NCBI GenBank assembly: GCA_045636945.1
Contig: JAZTYO010000026.1
Span: 1 to 8,054, forward strand
Length of the DNA: 8,054 nt
Reading direction: 5' to 3'
Source of the DNA: UMGS172 sp045636945
Lineage (GTDB): Bacteria > Bacillota > Clostridia > Oscillospirales > Acutalibacteraceae
Under the pieces are notes generated by a model. It had not been told where the DNA came from, ran no database searches, and worked only from the letters and a program-made list of their open reading frames with translations. The position numbers and the translations under genes were made by a program. The first letter of the stretch is position 1, and every line of letters starts with the position of its first letter. This document shows positions 5,760 to 8,054 of the stretch, piece by piece.

Positions 5760-7541
5760 TTAGTTTGCATATCTCCAATCAAGCTCGTGGACACCATCAT
5801 CCTTCTGATAAAGGTTGAGCCAATCAAGAATGAGCTTGTTGGTATTCTGCCAATCTTCGGGATTGGTGGTGATGGGGTTGCCGGGAGCGTCAGCAAATGC
5901 AAGAGCCATACTGTAAATGAAGTACATACTGTGGTTGAAGGTTTCGAGGTCTGCCTCGTTGGTATTAGTGGCATAAGTGAAGAAGAGGTCACCGTCACAG
6001 GTGAAGGCCATCTCTTCGGGAGTCCAAAGGAAGCCGTAGGTGTGGAAACCGTCACCGAGATTTACACCCTCATCGGGGCAGGAATACCGCTTATCTTTGC
6101 CGTATGTATCACCGTCGAGTGAGGTGTGCTTATAACCGAACTCAAGCTTGCCGATTTCGGTAGGCCAGGAGTGGCAGTTTGCCTGATAATACTTAGAGTT
6201 ACCAAAACACTCAACAATATCAATCTCAGGAGACATCACCTTGCTCATATCGGGATAAATAGTAGACTCGGAATCATCGGAGCAAGCCCACCATGCAATC
6301 CAGAAGCTGTCACCGTGGGGAATAACTGAGCTTATCTCAGCATAGCCGTACTTATAGTTCATAACACCCTGAGTTCTGATCATACCACCGTAGTAGTAGT
6401 TATCATCCTCACGTGCGCAGATATAGAATTTACCGTCGGCAACGAATACGTCGTGGGGGTCTGAAGAACGAACGGAGGTCTTACCGTTCTGACCCTGAGT
6501 ACGGTTACTCTCTGTTTGTTGTCTCCACTTATTGGTGTCAAGTGCTACTCCGTCAAAATCGTCGCCCCAGGTCTTGTAGAAGGTGGTCTTCTTATCATAA
6601 GAAGCCATAGCAGTCTCATAAGAACCGATATAAGAAACAGAATCCTTAATATCGCCTTTCAAAAGCTTGGCAAACTCGGAAACTGCCATTGCGGTTGCAT
6701 GTGCACTACCGCCGTTGAGGTATACCTTGTCACCCATAACGGTAATCTTGAATTCATCGTAGTTGGTTATCTTCTCAACACCTTCGCGAGAAGTGTCGCC
6801 TACAATAATTTCATACTGTTGAGGCTGAATGTAAGAGTCGTGGTTGATTGCCATCATATAACCGGTCTTCTGATATACGGTTTCAACAATCTTTTCCATC
6901 TCAACTTCGGTCAACCAAGAAGAGTTGTAGTGCGGGCGGACAAGGTTGAACTTGCCGATGTTAACGCCGTTTACTGTAACTGTTTCAAAATCACCCTCGG
7001 CAGCCTTAATGTAGGCAATGCCACCCTTAACACCCTCTGCCTTTACGTATGTATTAATAAAATACTCGGCAGCAGTCTTTAAAACCTCAGGGTTGTTTGA
7101 GTGAATACAAATCTTCTTTCCGATAGTGCAGATAACGTAGTCGTCATAACGACCACCGGTTTTGCCCTCAAGGTAAGCAGCAGCAGTCTCGGACTCTTCA
7201 CGGTTGGTCATACCGATAAGAATTTCGTACTGGTCGGCACCGTCTTCGGTATCGGCAACATTACGAACGTTGACACTGAGTCTATCCTTTAACTGCTTGT
7301 AGAGATACTGTGAAATCGCTGTTGCTACCTTATCTCCGTCAGGGCGAACAAGACGGTATACCGATTCACCGTCTTTGACAAAATCAACGTCTGCGGTAGA
7401 TAATGCGGAATCACCAACGGCGTCGCCGCCTGCGTTACCGCCGTTACTTGCGGTACCATCGCCCGAATCATTACCGCCACAGCCCATAAATAGACCAAGT
7501 GAAACCAGAAGAACAACTATCAACGCAACAATTCTTTGCAT
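5760..7541 (-). CDS. GH16 family glycoside hydrolase lipoprotein with duplicated N-terminal module
   Basis: 593-aa predicted cell-surface enzyme. Residues 1-20 are a signal peptide and Cys21 is the likely lipidated residue (LFMGC; Phe at -3 is less usual), followed by a Gly/Asn/Asp/Ser-rich linker (22-50). Two similar modules follow at about 62-172 and 198-305, each with a [YF]xLVRP start, a QYEI[LI][IV]G strand and a final sheet-plus-helix. They look like the accessory domain in front of some glycosidases (GH67N/GH20b-like). GH16 spans about 322-585, starting at GDDFDG (326-331). EIDIVE (439-444) is the ExDxxE beta-bulge motif: Glu439 nucleophile, Asp441, Glu444 acid/base. GH16 enzymes hydrolyse beta-1,3(4)-glucans, laminarin, agar or carrageenan; the ExDxxE form is typical of laminarinase-like members, but substrate is not proved. 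AGGAGG (7549-7554) lies 7 nt before the ATG. A paralogous gene lies upstream. Confidence 0.92.
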   Translation of the reverse strand: MQRIVALIVVLLVSLGLFMGCGGNDSGDGTASNGGNAGGDAVGDSALSTADVDFVKDGESVYRLVRPDGDKVATAISQYLYKQLKDRLSVNVRNVADTEDGADQYEILIGMTNREESETAAAYLEGKTGGRYDDYVICTIGKKICIHSNNPEVLKTAAEYFINTYVKAEGVKGGIAYIKAAEGDFETVTVNGVNIGKFNLVRPHYNSSWLTEVEMEKIVETVYQKTGYMMAINHDSYIQPQQYEIIVGDTSREGVEKITNYDEFKITVMGDKVYLNGGSAHATAMAVSEFAKLLKGDIKDSVSYIGSYETAMASYDKKTTFYKTWGDDFDGVALDTNKWRQQTESNRTQGQNGKTSVRSSDPHDVFVADGKFYICAREDDNYYYGGMIRTQGVMNYKYGYAEISSVIPHGDSFWIAWWACSDDSESTIYPDMSKVMSPEIDIVECFGNSKYYQANCHSWPTEIGKLEFGYKHTSLDGDTYGKDKRYSCPDEGVNLGDGFHTYGFLWTPEEMAFTCDGDLFFTYATNTNEADLETFNHSMYFIYSMALAFADAPGNPITTNPEDWQNTNKLILDWLNLYQKDDGVHELDWRYAN

Positions 7542-7548
7542 ATTGTTT

Positions 7549-7601
7549 CCTCCTGTTGTTAACTATGGATTTATTATATCAAACAGATTGATGCATTTCA
7601 A
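7549..7601 (-). promoter_or_regulatory. Sigma-A type promoter and ribosome binding site of the GH16 lipoprotein gene
   Basis: On the minus strand TTGAAA (7601-7596), a 17-nt spacer and TATAAT (7578-7573) form a near-consensus housekeeping promoter. Transcription would start at about 7566, giving a short leader of about 25 nt that contains AGGAGG (7554-7549). No clear operator repeat is visible around it, so if the gene is regulated by carbohydrate the site is not obvious. Confidence 0.8.
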
Positions 7602-7676
7602 CATAAATGTCTTTAAATTTAATCATTTACTACATATTGTGCATAAATTTTTATATCGGGTGCCACGTAAAAATAC

Positions 7677-7707
7677 AAATGCCTCCCAAAAAGTTTGGGA
7701 GGCATTT
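7677..7707 (-). terminator. Perfect 14-bp terminator hairpin between the two GH16 genes
   Basis: AAATGCCTCCCAAA (7677-7690) pairs without mismatch with TTTGGGAGGCATTT (7694-7707) around a 3-nt loop. On the minus strand it starts 4 nt after the stop codon of the upstream GH16 gene and runs into ATTTGTATTTTT. The plus-strand side is also T-rich (ATTTATTTTT). It separates transcription of the two paralogues. Confidence 0.9.
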
Positions 7708-7711
7708 ATTT

Positions 7712-8054
7712 TTAACTCAATGTATTAGTGCACTTGCCGTCGTTATACTGATAAAGATTTACCCAATCAATGATAAACTTATTGGTGAACTGCCAATCGT
7801 CGGGGTTTTCGGTAAGAATTGCACCCAAGGGGTTCTCAGCATTACCGACACTCAAAGCAAATCTTATCCAAACGTTATGGTTGAAGGTTTCAACATCCTG
7901 CTCTTTCGTGGTGATATCATAACTGAAATAAGCCTCTCCGTCACAGGTGAAGGTAACGAGCTTATCGTTCCACATCATACCGTAGGTGTGGAAGTCGTTG
8001 CCCAAAACCATGCACTCATCAGCAAGGGTGTATTTCTTATCGTTACTGTAGGCT
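7712..8054 (-). CDS. C-terminal part of a second GH16 glycoside hydrolase (cut by the right edge)
   Basis: The frame stays open to the window edge, so only the last 113 residues are seen; the ATG at 8011 is an internal Met, not a start. It aligns along its whole length with the C-terminus of the 593-aa GH16 enzyme: shared blocks are LG.(D/G)FHTYG..W, FTCDG, (L/V)ETFNH, NP(D/E)DW..TNK and (I/L)DW(L/V)NLYQ. The two differ enough to be old paralogues rather than a recent copy. The catalytic ExDxxE motif and any N-terminal modules lie beyond the edge, so activity cannot be judged. The gene ends with a short tail (DGKCTNTLS) and a terminator 4 nt later. It is transcribed in the same direction and would be upstream of the complete GH16 gene. 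Confidence 0.9.
   Translation of the reverse strand, partial: AYSNDKKYTLADECMVLGNDFHTYGMMWNDKLVTFTCDGEAYFSYDITTKEQDVETFNHNVWIRFALSVGNAENPLGAILTENPDDWQFTNKFIIDWVNLYQYNDGKCTNTLS

Noticed and set aside
5753..6055. Alternative minus-strand frame of 100 codons inside the GH16 gene
   Set aside because: It is a shadow frame over the conserved GH16 C-terminal region, rich in Thr/Ser/Pro, with no start signal.
7712..8011. A complete 99-aa protein starting at the ATG at 8011
   Set aside because: The frame is open through to the edge and the residues before this Met still align with the paralogous GH16 enzyme, so it is the tail of a longer gene. No ribosome binding site precedes the ATG.

Overview
The window looks like chromosomal DNA from a low-to-mid-GC Clostridia-type Firmicute, plausibly a gut or rumen Oscillospiraceae/Ruminococcaceae relative. 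The reasons are the strong AGGAGG-type ribosome binding sites, short intergenic gaps with compact hairpin-plus-T-tract terminators, Gram-positive-style lipoprotein signals, a BspA-type leucine-rich-repeat lipoprotein, and a YhaN/SbcC-like ATPase with the 'EDNGFGKST' style of Walker A. The taxonomic call is an inference from style only. Every gene I can support is on the minus strand, so the window is transcribed right to left.

Right part (8054 to 5717): two paralogous GH16 family glycoside hydrolases in tandem. The first to be transcribed is cut by the right edge, so only its C-terminal 113 residues are visible, and it ends at a perfect 14-bp-stem terminator. The second (593 aa) is complete. 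It has its own near-consensus promoter (TTGAAA-17-TATAAT), a lipoprotein signal, two tandem copies of a GH67N-like accessory module and a C-terminal GH16 domain with the EIDIVE catalytic motif. It ends at a second terminator. Together they suggest a cell-surface beta-glucan (or related polysaccharide) degradation locus.

Middle part (5663 to 151): an apparent four-gene operon, starting at an extended -10 promoter and ending at a hairpin terminator. It encodes a secreted LRR_5 lipoprotein, endonuclease III (nth), a SbcD/YhaO-like metallophosphoesterase, and a SbcC/YhaN/Rad50-like ATPase. Gaps are 9 bp, 19 bp and a 1-bp stop/start overlap. The last three are DNA repair genes; the surface protein at the head is an unexpected partner. 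The ATPase carries a two-helix transmembrane hairpin in the middle of its coiled coil, where Rad50/SbcC would have a zinc hook.

Left edge (1 to about 140): immediately beyond the operon terminator is what I read as one end of an IS200/IS605-family insertion sequence pointing off the window. It has a 21-bp palindrome, then a 13-bp inverted repeat that would lock up the ribosome binding site, then an ATG in the loop of a second small hairpin starting a protein 'MKL(D/E)'. This matches the known translational self-silencing architecture of IS200 tnpA, but only three full codons are inside the window.

No tRNA, rRNA, CRISPR array or riboswitch was seen. There is no gene-free stretch over 300 bases.
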